Source of the DNA: Hyperoodon ampullatus | Taxonomy: Eukaryota > Chordata > Mammalia > Artiodactyla > Ziphiidae | Length of the DNA stretch: 64,000 bases | NCBI GenBank assembly: GCA_949752795.1 | Contig: OX457075.1 | Location: 8,050,001-8,114,000 of the forward strand | Direction of reading: 5' to 3' | In this document: positions 22,325-33,905 of the stretch, one piece after another | Layout: every line of letters starts with the position of its first letter | How positions within the stretch are numbered: the first letter of the stretch is position 1 | The notes under the pieces: model-generated | What the model was told of the DNA's origin: nothing | Database searches by the model: none | The model's input: only the letters and a program-made list of their open reading frames with translations | Position numbers and translations under genes: made by a program

Positions 22325-24512
22325 TAGAGAGAGCTTCAAGATGGCGGAGGAGTAAGACATGGAGATCACCTTCCTCCCCATAAATACATCACTAATACAT
22401 CTACATGTGGAACAACTCCTACAGAACACCTACTGAACGCTGGCAGAAGACCTCAGACCTCCCAAAACGCAAGAAACTCCCCATGTACCTGGGTAAGGTA
22501 AAAGAAAAAGGAAAAAACAGAGACAAAAGAATAGGGACGGGACCTGCACCAGTGGGAGGGAGCCGTGAAGGAGGAAAGGTTTCCACACACTAGGAAGGCC
22601 CATCGTGGGCAGAGACTGTGGGTGGTGGAGGGGGGAAGCTTCGGAGCCACGGAGGAGAGCACAGCCACAGGGGTGCGGAGGGCAAAGCGGAGAGATTCCC
22701 GCACAGAGGATCTGTGCCGACCAGCACTCACTAGCCCAAGAGGCTTGTCTGCTCACCTGCCGGGGCGGGTGGGGCTGGGAGCTGAGGCTCAGGCTTCGGT
22801 TGGAGCGCAGGGAGAGGACTGGGGTTGGTGGCGTGAACACAGCCTGAAGGGGTTAGTGCACCACAGCTAGCCGGGAGGGAGTCCAGGGAAAAAGTCTGGA
22901 GCTACCTAAAAGGCAAGAGACCACTGTTTCAGGGTGCACGAGAAAAGGGGAATCAGAGCACCGCCTAAACGAGCTCCAGAGATGGGCGTGAGCTGTGGTT
23001 ATCAGTGCAGACACCAGAGACGGGCATGAGACACTAAGGATGCTGCTGCAGACACCAAGAAGCCTGTGTACAAGCACAGGTCACTATCCACATCCCCCCT
23101 CCTGGGAGCCTGTGCAGCCCGTCACTGCCAGGGTCCCGTGATCCAGGGACAACTTCCCCAGGAGAACACATGGAGCCCCTCAGGCTGGTGCAACGTCATG
23201 CTGGCCTCTGCGCCGCAACTCGCCCCACATTCCGTACCCCTCCCTCCCCCCGGCCTGAGTGAGCCAGAGCCCCCACATCAGCTGCTCCTTTAACCCCGCC
23301 CTGTCTGAGCAAAGAACAGACACCTTCAGGCGACCTACATGCAGAGGCGGGGCCAAATCCAAAGCTGAACCCCAGGAGCTGTGAGAACAAAAAAGAGAAA
23401 GGGAAATCTCTCCCAGCAGCCTCAGGAGCAGCGGATTAAATCTCCACAATCAACGTGATGTACCCTTCATCTCTGGAATACCTGAATAGACAACGAATCA
23501 TCTGAAAATTGAGGCAGTGGACTTTGGGAGCAACTGTAGATTTGGGGTTTGCTTTCTGCATCTAATTTGTCTCTGGTTTTATGTTTATCTTAGTTTAGAG
23601 TTTATTATCATTAGTAGATTTGTTTATTGATTTGGTTGCTCTCTTTCTTTTATATATATATATATATAGATAGATTTTTCCTTTTTCTCTTTTTGTGAGT
23701 GTGTATGTGTATGCTTCTTTCTGTGATTTTGTCTGTATAGCATTGCTTTTACCATTTGTCCTAGGGTCCTGTCTGTCCTTTTTTTTTTTTTTAGTTCTTG
23801 TTATCATTGGTGGATCTGTTTCTTGGTTTGGTTGCTCTCTTCTTTCTTTCTTTTTTATTTTATTAAAATTTTTTTTATTTAAAAAATATTTTTTTATTTT
23901 TAATTTTAATAAGTATTTTATTTTTTATTTCTTTCTCTCTTTCTCTCTCTCTCTCTTTCTTTCTTTCTCTCTCCCTTTCTTTCTTTCTTTCTTTCTTTTC
24001 CCTTTTCTTCTGAGCCATGTGGCTGACAGGGTCTTGGTGCTCTGGCCGGGTGTCAGGCCTGTGTCTCTGAGGTGGGAGAGCTGAGTTCAGGACATTGGTC
24101 CACCAGAGACCTCCCAGCTCCACACAATATCAAATGGTGAAAGCTCTCTCAGAGATCTCCATCTCAACACTAAGACCCAGCTCCACTCAATGACCAGCAA
24201 GCTACAGGGCTGGATATCCTAAGCCAGACAACTAGCAAGACAGGAACACAACCCCACCAATTAGCAGAGAGGCTGCCTAAAATCATAATAAGGTCACAGA
24301 CACCCAAAACACACCACTGGATGCAGTCTTGCCCACCATAAAGACAACATCCAGCCTCATCCACCAGAACACAGGCACCAGTCCGCTCCACCAGGAAGCC
24401 TACACAACCCACTGAACCAACCTTAGCCACTGGGGTCAGACACCAAAAACAGTGGGAACTATGGACCTGCAGCCTGCAAAAAGGAGACCCCAAACACAGT
24501 ATGTTAAGCAAA
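22325..24512 (+). mobile_element. Cetacean-type L1, 5'UTR
   Basis: Begins GAGAGAGCTTCAAGATGGCGG, the start of the L1 5'UTR family I associate with cetaceans. It continues through a GC-richer promoter block (22560-22900), a long pyrimidine-rich interior with (TA)n at 23651-23668 and (CTTT)n-type DNA at 23930-24000, and a run of A/C-rich leader before ORF1. A YY1-like site lies at its extreme 5' end. A 5'-complete end is unusual because most genomic L1 copies are 5'-truncated; this one instead lacks its 3' end. Confidence 0.85.
22337..22347 (+). promoter_or_regulatory. YY1-like site at L1 5' end
   Basis: CAAGATGGCGG, about a dozen bases from the L1 start, matches the YY1 core AAGATGGCGG. In human L1 a YY1 site in the same position directs accurate transcription initiation; the same role here is inferred. 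Confidence 0.7.
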
Positions 24513-25404
24513 ATGAGAAGACAGAGAAATGCACAGCAGATGAAGGAGCAAGGCAAAAACCCACCAGACCAAACAAATGAAGAGGAAGTAGGCAGTCTAC
24601 CTGAAAAAGAATTCAGAGTAATGATAGTAAACATAATCCAAAATCTTGGAAATAGAATGGAGAAAATATAAGAAACATTTAACAAGGACCTAGAAGAACT
24701 AAAGAGCAAACAAACAATGATGAACAACACAATAAGTGAAATTAAAAATTCTCTAGAAGGAATCAATAACAGAATAACTGAGACATAAGAACGGATACGT
24801 GACCTGGAAGATAAAATAGTGGAAATAACTACCACAGAGCAGAATAAAGATAAAAGAATGAAAAGAATTGAGGACAGTCTCATAGGCCTCTGGAACAATA
24901 TTAAATGCACCAACATGCAAATTATAGGGGTCCCAGAAGAAGAAGAGAAAAAGAAAGGGACTGAGAAAATATTTGAAGAGATTATAGTTGAAAACTCCCC
25001 CAATATGGGAAAAGAAATAGTCAATAAAGTCTAGGAAGCGCAGAGAGTCCCATACAGGATAAATCCAAGGAGAACACGCCAAGACACATATTAATCAAAC
25101 TATCAAAAATTAGATACAAAGAAAAAATATTAAAAGCAGCAAGGGAAAACAACCAATAACATACAAGGGAATCCCCATAAGGTTAACAACTGATCTTTCA
25201 GCAGAAACTCTGCAAGCCAGAAGGGAGTGGCAAGACATATTTAAAGTGATGAAAGGGAAAAACCTACAACCAAGATTACTCTACCCATCAAGGCTCTCAT
25301 TCAGATTCGATGGAGAAATTAAAAGCTTTACAGACAAGCAAAAGCTAAGAGAATTCAAGACCACCAAACCAGCTTTACAACAAATGCTAAAGGAACTTCT
25401 CTAG
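24513..25404 (+). pseudogene. L1 ORF1p remnant (RNA-binding chaperone), disrupted
   Basis: ORF1p of LINE-1 is the trimeric RNA-binding chaperone that coats L1 RNA. The start codon at 24513 opens with MRRQRNAQQMKEQG. A coiled-coil-like region follows, rich in E, K, N and I (about 24600-24850), then an RRM-like stretch (NMQIIGVPEEEE at about 24912-24950). The C-terminal domain (TLQARREWQDIF and SFTDKQKLREF) ends at the TAG at 25402. In-frame stops occur near 24670 and 24786 and at 25032, and the C-terminal part lies in a different frame from the start, so at least one indel is present. The gene is non-functional as it stands. It is followed within about 60 bp by ORF2, the normal L1 arrangement. 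Confidence 0.85.
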
Positions 25405-25462
25405 GCAGGAAACACAAGAGAAGGAAAAGACCTACAACAACAAACCCAAAACAATTAAGAAA

Positions 25463-26625
25463 ATGGTAATAGGAACATACATATCAATAACTACCTTAAG
25501 TATAAATGGATTAAATGCTCCAACCAAAAGACACAGATTGGCTGAATAGATACAAAAACAAGACCCGTATATATGCTGTCTACAATAGACCCACTTCAGA
25601 CCTAGGGACACAAACAGACTGAAAGTGAGGGGCTGGAAAAAGATATTCCATGCAAATGGGAATCAAAAGAAAGTTGGAGTAGCAATTCTCATGTCAGACA
25701 AAATAGACATTAAGATAAAGACTAATACAAGAGACAAAGAAGGACACTACATAATGATCAAGGGATCAATCCAAAAAGAAGATATAACAATTGTAAATAT
25801 TTATGCACCTAAATAGGAGCACCTCAATACATAAGGCAAATGCTAACAGCCATAAAAGGGGAAATAGACAGTAATACAATCATAGTAGGGGACTTTAACA
25901 CCCCACTCTCACCAAGGGACAGATTATCCAAATTGAAAATAAATAAGGAAACACAAGCTTTAAATGATACATTAAACAATATGGACTTAACTGATATTTA
26001 TAGGACATTCTATCCAAAAACAACAGAATACACGTTCTTCTCAAGTGCTCGTGGAACATTCTCCAGGATAGACCATATCTTGGGTCACAAATCAAGCCTT
26101 GGTAAATTTAAGAAAAGTGAAATCATATCAAGTATCTTTTCCACCCAAAATGCTATGAGACTAGATATCAATTACAGGAAAAAATCTGTACAAAATACAA
26201 ACACATGGAGGCTAAACAATACACTACTAAATAACCAAGAGATCACTGAAGAAATCAAAGAGGAAATCAAAAAATACCTAGAAACAAATGACAGCAAAAA
26301 CACGACGCCCCAAAACTGCATTATGGGATGCAGCAAAAGTAGTTTTAAGAGGGAAGTTTATAGCAATACAATCCTACCTCAAGAAACAAGAAACATCTCA
26401 AATAAACAACCTAACCTTACACCTAAAGCAATTAGAGAAAGAAGAACAAAAACCCCTCAAAGTTAGCAGAAGGAATGAAATCATAAAGATCAGATCAGAA
26501 ATAAATGAAAAAGAAATGAAGGAAACAATAGCAAAGATCAATAAAACTAAAAGATGGTTCTTTGAGAAGATAAACAAAATTGGTAAAACATTAGCCAGAC
26601 TCATCAAGAAAAAAAGGGAGAAGAT
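25463..26625 (+). pseudogene. L1 ORF2p N-terminal remnant (endonuclease), 3'-deleted
   Basis: ORF2p supplies the endonuclease and reverse transcriptase of LINE-1. Only the N-terminal endonuclease region and the following linker remain; the reverse transcriptase and Cys-rich domains are missing. The frame starting at 25463 has two early stops (25535-25537 and near 25588). The stretch 25625-25816 stays open and ends IVNIYAPK; a frameshift then moves to the frame 25840-26466 and another to 26288-26641. Recognisable endonuclease motifs are GDFNTPLS and RIDHILGHK. The catalytic Ser-Asp-His triplet expected near 26140 reads Ser-Thr-Gln, so the nuclease would be inactive even without the breaks. Sequence of this family stops near 26625 in GGGAGAAGA and older L1 sequence resumes. 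Confidence 0.85.
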
Positions 26626-27905
26626 TACAGTATTATTGTAAACCTAGAAAATCTAAGTTAATCAAAAAAGAATGTACTAGATGAGAGCTCAGTAAATTGG
26701 TTGTATAAGACAAAAATAAATAGTTTTCTTATGCATTAAGAATAACCAACTGGAGTCAAAGAATGGGAAAAAATCCTATTTGCAAATGTAACTAGTTGCT
26801 GGAAATTAACAAAAGCTTGAAATATGGAAGAACTATATAAAAACATTATGAAATGCTAGTGAATGAGCTAAAAAAGTAACTGAAAAAATGGGAAACATAC
26901 CATATTCTTGCTGGAAATATTCGTTCTCATAAATATGTCTTTTATCCCAGATTACCTATTAATTTATGGAATGCCACTCAAAATCTCAGCGGGATATTTT
27001 TGAAGTTTACAAATTGATTCTAAAGTTCATCTTGAATACTGTATACAGAAATAGTTCATAAATTTTGGAAAAGAGGAGAATAATGATGGTAGGGTTTGCT
27101 TTGCTGTCTATCAAATATACTATGAAATTATACTATTAAAAGATATTTTATTAGTACAGAAATTGATAAATTAATCAAAATTATTTCTAGAAGGATTTTG
27201 ATTTAAATACTATTATAAACTATAGGAAACAAGGAAACTCTTCTTTAAACTCAGTAAGGGCACAGATCTTTCTAAAGATTTTCTCAAAAATTACACTAAG
27301 GCCGGAAACCTTTAAAAAAACTGACAGATTTGATCACACAATAATTTTATACTTTTCCACATCAAAAGACATCATTAACACAGTTAATAGACAATCAACA
27401 AACTGGAAAAATATATTATGTGAGTTAGGCAAAGATTTAGCAATCACAATATATAAAGAACTCCTACACATCAATAAGAAAAAGGTAAATAGCAGCAAAA
27501 TGGTGCTAATTGATGATTCACAGAAAAATACGAATTTCCAATAAATGTAAGAAAAGTTCTTCCACTTATGAAAAGAAATTCATATTAAATCTGTGAGATC
27601 CTACTTTTCACCTCTTAGAAACAGTGGTAACATTTATGTTTTGAGAATGTACAGAAACATATGCTGTTGGCGAGGGTATAAATTGGTTGGTGTAACCATC
27701 TGGAAAGGCAGCTTATCCATGTGTATCAAATTTAAAATGAGCATTCCCTTTGACCTAGCAATTATACATCTATATATTTATTCTATGGAAATAATCTCGC
27801 AAGTTTGCAAAGATCTGTATGAAATGTTAACTGATATATTATTTATAATAGCAAAGAATTTAAACTGACCTAAAGGTCTACCAGTTAGGGATTTGTTTTA
27901 ATACA
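26626..27905 (+). repeat. Ancient L1 (ORF2 3' part), part 3
   Basis: Resumes with CCTAGAAAATCTAAGTTAAT (a decayed 'atagaaaatccaaaagaatc') and AGCTCAGTAAATTGGTTG. It runs through the late ORF2 landmarks AATATGGAAGAACTATATAA, AAAATGGGAAACATACC, TGGCGAGGGTATAAATTGG, CCCTTTGACCTAGCAATTAT and TTATAATAGCAAAGAATTTA. It lies roughly 0.5 kb further along ORF2 than part 2 (to 22324), so about that much host L1 is missing at the younger L1's 3' boundary. Confidence 0.75.
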
Positions 27906-28639
27906 TATGACTGATTCAAATCTTGATGAATTAATATCAAGGATGAGCTTGATATTTTCAGGCCCTTGATAAGGGCCTGAACTTAATATTTTCAGGGCTG
28001 AGGGTAGGAGTACAAATAGAGGGTGACATAATTCAATATACAAAAGGTACAAATTAACCAAGTGAACTGTTAAAATAAAAATATTCTATCCTTCCACCTT
28101 GATAAACATAACTTCAGACATGGGTAAAACCGCAGTTTTACTTGGCTAAAGTTTGGCAAATAGCAAAGACGACCAAATTTAATTGTTATCATACATCTCT
28201 CCATGCTCTGTTGATGGGCTATTGGTTTCTAAGTGAGTGATAAAAAAAAAGACATTCTTCATCATAACAGCTATGTGTTTATTCCATAGAATTTATTTTT
28301 CTTGTCCTTATTTCACTGAAATCACTAATCATATTGTTATAATTGAGATTTTTCACACAATTTATGCTGTATTGACACTGCCAAAACAGACAAACTTTCT
28401 TGAGTCATTGTAATTCTTATGTAGTGTTTTATTAATTTCAATTTGGAGAAATTTTTCTTGGCTGAGGCAGTAGCAACTGGAATTGTTATTATCACAATTT
28501 AATATATGGTAAATTATTAACAATGCTACCCAAAACAGTACAACAGTATACATATACAATGTAATTAGGATTAATGCCTAATACAAGAGCTAAAAGACAA
28601 CTTTTTAGCAAAAAATTACACCATTTTTATCACACTAAC
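27906..28639. other. AT-rich sequence, possible old LINE tail
   Basis: Contains a perfect 10-bp inverted repeat with a 3-nt loop (27958-27980) and a nearby second copy of ATATTTTCAGG. Otherwise no family or gene recognised. Confidence 0.4.
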
Positions 28640-28800
28640 TTCTTTTTTTCCAACTCTGAGGTATAATCAACAAATAAAATTGTAAGATAATGTGTAGAAT
28701 GGGATGATTTGATGTACATTGTGAAAGGTTCCTTCTACTGAACTAATAAACACATCCATCACTTCATATATTCATGTCTTTTTTTCTGAAAGTAGAACTT
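28640..28800 (-). repeat. Old L1 3'UTR fragment, left part
   Basis: CTGAGGTATAATCAACAAAT, AAAATTGTAAGATAATGTG and ACACATCCATCACTTCAT match a reverse-oriented L1 3'UTR. It is interrupted by the SINE at 28801; its last 15 bases are the left TSD. Confidence 0.6.
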
Positions 28801-29004
28801 TTTTTTTTTTTTTTCGGTATGCGGGCCTCTCACTGTCGTGGCCTCTCCCGTTGCAGAGCACAGGCTCCGGACGCGCAGGCTCAGCGGCCATGGCTCATGG
28901 GCCCAGCCGCTCCGTGGCATGTGGGATCTTCCCGGACCGGGGCACGAACCCGTGTCCCCTGCATCAGCAGGCGGACTCCCAACCACTGCGCCACAAGGGA
29001 AGCC
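28801..29004 (-). mobile_element. CHR-type SINE with perfect 15-bp TSD
   Basis: Reverse-strand SINE: T-run, CGGTATGCGGGCCTCTC, the full body including CTCCGGACGCGCAGGC, and AAGGGAAGCC at its 5' end. CTGAAAGTAGAACTT occurs at 28786-28800 and again at 29005-29019 without mismatch, indicating a comparatively recent insertion into an older L1 tail. Confidence 0.97.
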
Positions 29005-29019
29005 CTGAAAGTAGAACTT

Positions 29020-32000
29020 TTAAAAAAACTTCGTGTTTAAAAAAATAATACAGAGATTCAGGAATGAACATGAATTTTACCTGTCCTGTTCCAACATTGA
29101 AATGGGTCACATATGATAAATTATCCTCGGTTCAGAAAACATTACAGAGTCTATCACTTTCGTAAGAAACATGGCTATCACTTACATCTTGGTTTTCACC
29201 ATTTTTAGAGCAATACTAGATCCATTCAGAAATGTGAAGGGTTAGTATCACGCTTTACCCTTTTAAATTTAGATATAGATATATAAATGCAAAGTAATAT
29301 AAATAATAATGTAAAACATTCCTCAACTGCTCCAGGCAGCTCTTGTAAATACTAGGATACCTCATGAATACCTCTGAAACAATGATGGGTTAGAAAATGA
29401 AAAGAATCAAGAAAATGTACACTTGGGCCTCTACAGGGAAACAGTAGTGCATTATGCAAGAATGTGGAGCATTCACGCCATTTGAGAGAAAGGATGGGGC
29501 TGGTTAATTACTCCCTCCTCACTCCCTTACCCAGCCCTTCTGACTCTCAGATCATCTCTGTGATCTAAGATCTAAGGCTGTGTCAGTCCCTGATGTCAGT
29601 GGTGGCACACCCCACAAACCTTAGTGGCATCTGGACACAACTTCCTTGTATTTGGAAGGACAAGAGATGGAGAAAAAATTCGCTGGGGCCTGAACAGCGT
29701 TAGTCATGGGTGTGAATGTTTAGGGTAGTGGGTTATCCACCAGCTCTGAGGACTGGGTCCCGAGCTAATGCAACACAAGGAACGTACCTCAGGCCACCTC
29801 TTTCTGACCTGAGGCATCTCCATGGTTTCCTTGGCTGCGCAGAGCCTTCAAGAAACAGGTCAAGGCAGGAGAGTTAATGTCGCGACAAAGACCTGCAGTG
29901 GGCCACCCCTTGCTGCTTTCCTGATGACAAGGTGTATCCTTCAAGTCGCCTCCTCCAAGCATTTGGCTTGGAACATGATGGAGCGCGTGGAGGGCTTGGA
30001 GATCCCCGAGGATGGCAGGGGCTAGATATTAACATAACAGCAACTTTTGTCAAGCAGAACGTTCCCTCACGCTGCTGATGTCGAGCTCCCCGAAGTTGAG
30101 AAATAGGCAAAACTGGCTCACTGGCATCTCTACACCACGCAGAACCTGTTAATGGTATCTCCCCCGCTGCTCTGCCCAGCAGCAGGCCGCCTCGCAGGCT
30201 GGCTTGCTCCCTCTTTCTTTCCTCCCTTTGCCTTGCCTCCTGTCAGTTTCCTTCCTCCCAGCCTTCCAGGCAGGGAGTCATTTTTCTGGAGTTGTCATTT
30301 ACCACTCCGCCTAACTGCTACAGTTCAGTGTGGCCGAACTAATGATGCTGCAATTAAGAGTGATTAGGGTTATTGATAATAAAGAGACTTCATAAATTTG
30401 ATTAAATGCACACATTAATGAACATGTCGTGGGTGCCTGTGTGTGAGGGTGGGGTGGAATGAAAGGTGGGAAAAATGGGAAAAAGAATCTTATGCCGTAG
30501 CTATCCTAGTGTGGATCTGAAGGTGGCTGAGCTTTTAGGCAGGAACATCGGGAGTCCCCGGGGGCTTAGACTTCGAGGAAATTGCAGCAAAATCCAGAGC
30601 ACATCACTCATTTATATACGGTGTGAGTGGGGGTGGGACAAAGGCAAGGAGATGCTGAAATAGAGGAGCCCTAAGAGTCACCTGAAATGGTCCAAGCTTG
30701 AGATGGGCTTTGTCCTCACCTTTCCTGTGGGTGAACGGCTGAGGTTGTTATTAATTAACACAGCAAATCCCCCCAGCCCACCCCGACCATTCCCCTGCCA
30801 GCTCATGCCTCTGCTCACGGGATTAAGGATGGCTGCAGCATCATTGTGCTTTTGAGCATCTCTCTGCTTGTTGGGGATAAAAGCACCACTTTAATAGCAT
30901 CCTTCTCTGCCTCTTTCGGTAAGGGTGTGGAATGCTGGCGAGACAGAGGACATGGTCCTCGTCCTCCATATGCCACATCTAGAAACCGTGGGGAAACCTT
31001 ACAGCTCATTTCCTTCAAAGGCTTAGAAAAATCTTATTAACTCTGACCTCCACTTAGGGCTATGACAATTCAGAGAGGAGAGCTTCAAAGCTGATCTTCG
31101 CTTATAGATTCCAGATGGTGCAAATAAACCTGAGTTTAAATAAACTGAAAGAGATTTTTTTTAGAAAAAATAAGAGAACGAGCTTTTTATAAGAGGAACC
31201 CCAATACACATCTCAAACTCTCACTTACCTGAGAGTAATACACTGTGTACAGTGTGTACTCCTGCCTCAGAGCAGGTTCCCAGGAATTTTGAGACAAGTA
31301 GTTCATTAACTAGGCTGTGGTTACTGATACTTCCAAGCAGTTATACTGAATTTCTCTTACATCAGTCAATGGTTTTTTTAGATGAATTGATATTATCCCC
31401 TCATTTAGCTTTAATTAGTCTGGGCTTGTGAGATTATGCTGTGTATCCTCAGACCATATTTTGACCCCACCTGGGAGAGGCCCCCGAGCTGGGAAGGGTC
31501 TGCTCCCTGCCCTCCATGCAATGCCCTCTGGTCCTCTGTGGACTGAGGCTTCCCTGGGGGGGGGGAATTTAACATGTTGGGGGCATACCACTTGCTTCTG
31601 CAGCAGAGCCATAACTGAAATGAAATATTGGAGCCCTTCTGAAAGATTTACACGGCCATAGGGTAACAGCATCCACCAAGAAAGCCCTTGGTGTTGGGTG
31701 ACTACACCTCGGGGGTACGAGAAATGACAATAATGAAAGGAATCCCTGGATCTCAGGATTGGATGGTCCTTAAATTTCATCTCAAGTTGAATCCCTTTGG
31801 CAGCATCCTGGTCACATGGTTCTGACTAGTCACCATTCAGGGAAGCCTGTTTTATTTGGGGGCAACTCAGGCAGTTAGAAAGCTTTTCTTTAGGCTGGGA
31901 TGAAATCACCGGGACCTAAAAGTTATGTTGCCAGATTGCTTTGTAGGCAAGACCAAGTGATAATGAGGTCTTTTTGGTACTTGAGCAGCTCAGCTTCCTG

Positions 32001-32219
32001 GGATGGCTATCAAAGTGAGCCCCGTGGAGTACTCCTCTGGTGGGGAGAAGACTCCCTGAGATTCTGGGGGTCCTAATTTTTTCACTCAGCACTCATCTGT
32101 TGATCTTTATGCAAGGTGCGCTGGCGGATAATTGGTTCTTGCCTTAGAGGAGCTCGGAAGCATTGTAATGATTGGTAATATCATATTAGGTCATCATTAA
32201 ACTGTAGAGCATTCAGAAA
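29020..32219. other. Long unique stretch with AT-rich islands
   Basis: No repeat or exon recognised. A G10 run lies at 31556-31565. Repeat-free islands with TAAT/ATTA cores occur at 30270-30430 and 30735-31030. The ORFs present are short and unrecognisable. Confidence 0.5.
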
Positions 32220-32730
32220 GACAGAAATGCAATGTGTATCAATACCCTTAAGTCACATACACACTTTGACCAAGAAATTCCATATCTAGGAATTTAACCT
32301 TAGAAAATAATTTTAGGCCAAGATTAATGTGCAGGATGTTCACTGCAGCATTATTTATAATAGCCCCAAATCAGAAATAACCTTAATGTCCAACAATAGG
32401 GGAACAGTTAATTTATGGTTAAATTCATTCAATGAAATATTATGCAGTCACTAATAACCATTCTTTCAAATAATTCTCTAATAAGGTCATGGGGAAATTC
32501 TCACAATGGGATCTTTGTGAAACAAACACACAAGATGTAAAACTGGATATTCAGCTTTGAATATCTATCTAACATCTGTCTATCATCCTATCTCTCTATC
32601 TATCTCTCTATCTCTATCTATCATCTGTATTTAACACTGGTGATCATTACTTTCTTGATACTTGTCTATATTTTCCAAAGTTTAGAATGAATGCAAAACA
32701 ACATGATTTTTTATCATCAGAAAAACTCAA
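32220..32730 (+). repeat. Old L1/HAL1-type fragment
   Basis: AATTCCATATCTAGGAATTT, CACTGCAGCATTATTTATAA, TAATGTCCAACAATAGGGG and AATGAAATATTATGCAGTCA are the late-ORF2/3' landmarks of an old LINE-1. A (TCTA)n tract (32561-32626) lies inside. Confidence 0.7.
32561..32626 (+). repeat. (TCTA)n imperfect microsatellite
   Basis: TATC/TCTA tetranucleotides with interruptions, for example ATCTATCTCTCTATCTCTAT. Confidence 0.85.
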
Positions 32731-33479
32731 TCTACATATTTTTCTTTGTTTGTCTCTATGGTAGAAAGGAGAAGGCAAGACCCAGCTGGATGGGAAGGTT
32801 AGGGCATTTGCAATCCAACCGGGGGGTAAGACTGAAGGTGGAAGACTGCCCAGTGTTGCTGGCTTCGTGGTGCTCTGACCTGAAGCCTGGAGGGGAAGCT
32901 GGATGTGGGGAGGGGCCTTTGAGAAAGACTCTGTAGGGAGGTGATGAAGAAGCAGGAAAGGTCAGCAGTTACAGGCTCTCGCTGGCATTGCAGGTGCCGT
33001 CCTGGTGAGATGCAAGGCTTGAAGGGGGCCCATGAAGACGCTCAGACCAGGTGGGGAAAGCTTGTCACGTGGTTCTCTTTTCAATATCCATCCCTCGCAT
33101 CCTAGGGTTTGACTTCCCCTGCCTTGACTTGAATTTAACTGAAATTCCGAGGAACGTACTCATTCCAGCTTGCACGGTGCATTTTATGACACCTTGCTCA
33201 GAAGGATCCCATCTTTCCTCCGAGGTGCGGGCCTGGCCTCACTTCCTCTGACCACCAATCCTCCTTTGTCTTCTGAGAGCCTGTAACACCCCTCATCTGC
33301 AGTCCTCGCACACTGCCTTCAGTTATCCGCTACCTTCATGCAGGCCCATCTGACAATCTCATTAACTAGATGTTCAGGCTTAGGAGAGCTGAAACTCCAC
33401 CTGAATCCCTTTATGTCCCCACATGAGCCCACTCAACTTACGCAGTGTCAAAACTGGAAGGCTGTCTCAACATGATTCC
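32731..33479. other. Unique sequence
   Basis: No gene or repeat family recognised. Confidence 0.4.
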
Positions 33480-33580
33480 ACCCAGCTCTGTATTTTACAG
33501 TCTGTGAAACTGTGAGAGAGAATTGGTGACTGGTCCAAAGTCACCTAGTGATGGGTGAGAAGCAATTCATTCCTTTAACA
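33480..33580 (-). repeat. MIR fragment
   Basis: GTATTTTACAGTCTGTGAAA, CTGTGAGAGAGAATTGG and GGTCCAAAGTCACCTAGTGA fit the reverse MIR core. Confidence 0.5.
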
Positions 33581-33699
33581 AGTATTTAGTGAACCTGTGT
33601 CTTCTGGTTTCAAGATCAGGACGCTCAGTAAATACTTCTTTGTTGTTGATTGAATGGATGACACACTGACTCTATCTTTGAAGTAGAACCTCAGATTTG

Positions 33700-33905
33700 A
33701 CTATGAAGAATGTTTTCAGCACCAATTATTTGCCAGGCACCTTAGAGGCAACCAACCTCTCTTTATTCCTCATATTCATCCTATGGCATCCTTTATTTTT
33801 ATGGATGATAAGACAAAAACTGAAGAGGATAGATAACTTGAGCATGGCACACAGATAAAAGGTAGGGAACCTAGAATTCAAATCGAGGCTTGTTCCTGGG
33901 AGTTC
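33700..33905 (-). repeat. MIR fragment
   Basis: TTATTTGCCAGGCACCTTAG, TTATGGATGATAAGACAAAA, ACTTGAGCATGGCACACAG and GAATTCAAATCGAGGCTTG run in reverse MIR order. Confidence 0.65.

Noticed and set aside
24170..25024. 284-codon frame antisense to L1 5'UTR/ORF1
   Set aside because: It is the complement of A-rich ORF1, which is depleted of antisense stops. Primate ORF0 lies in the 5'UTR, not over ORF1, so the position does not fit.
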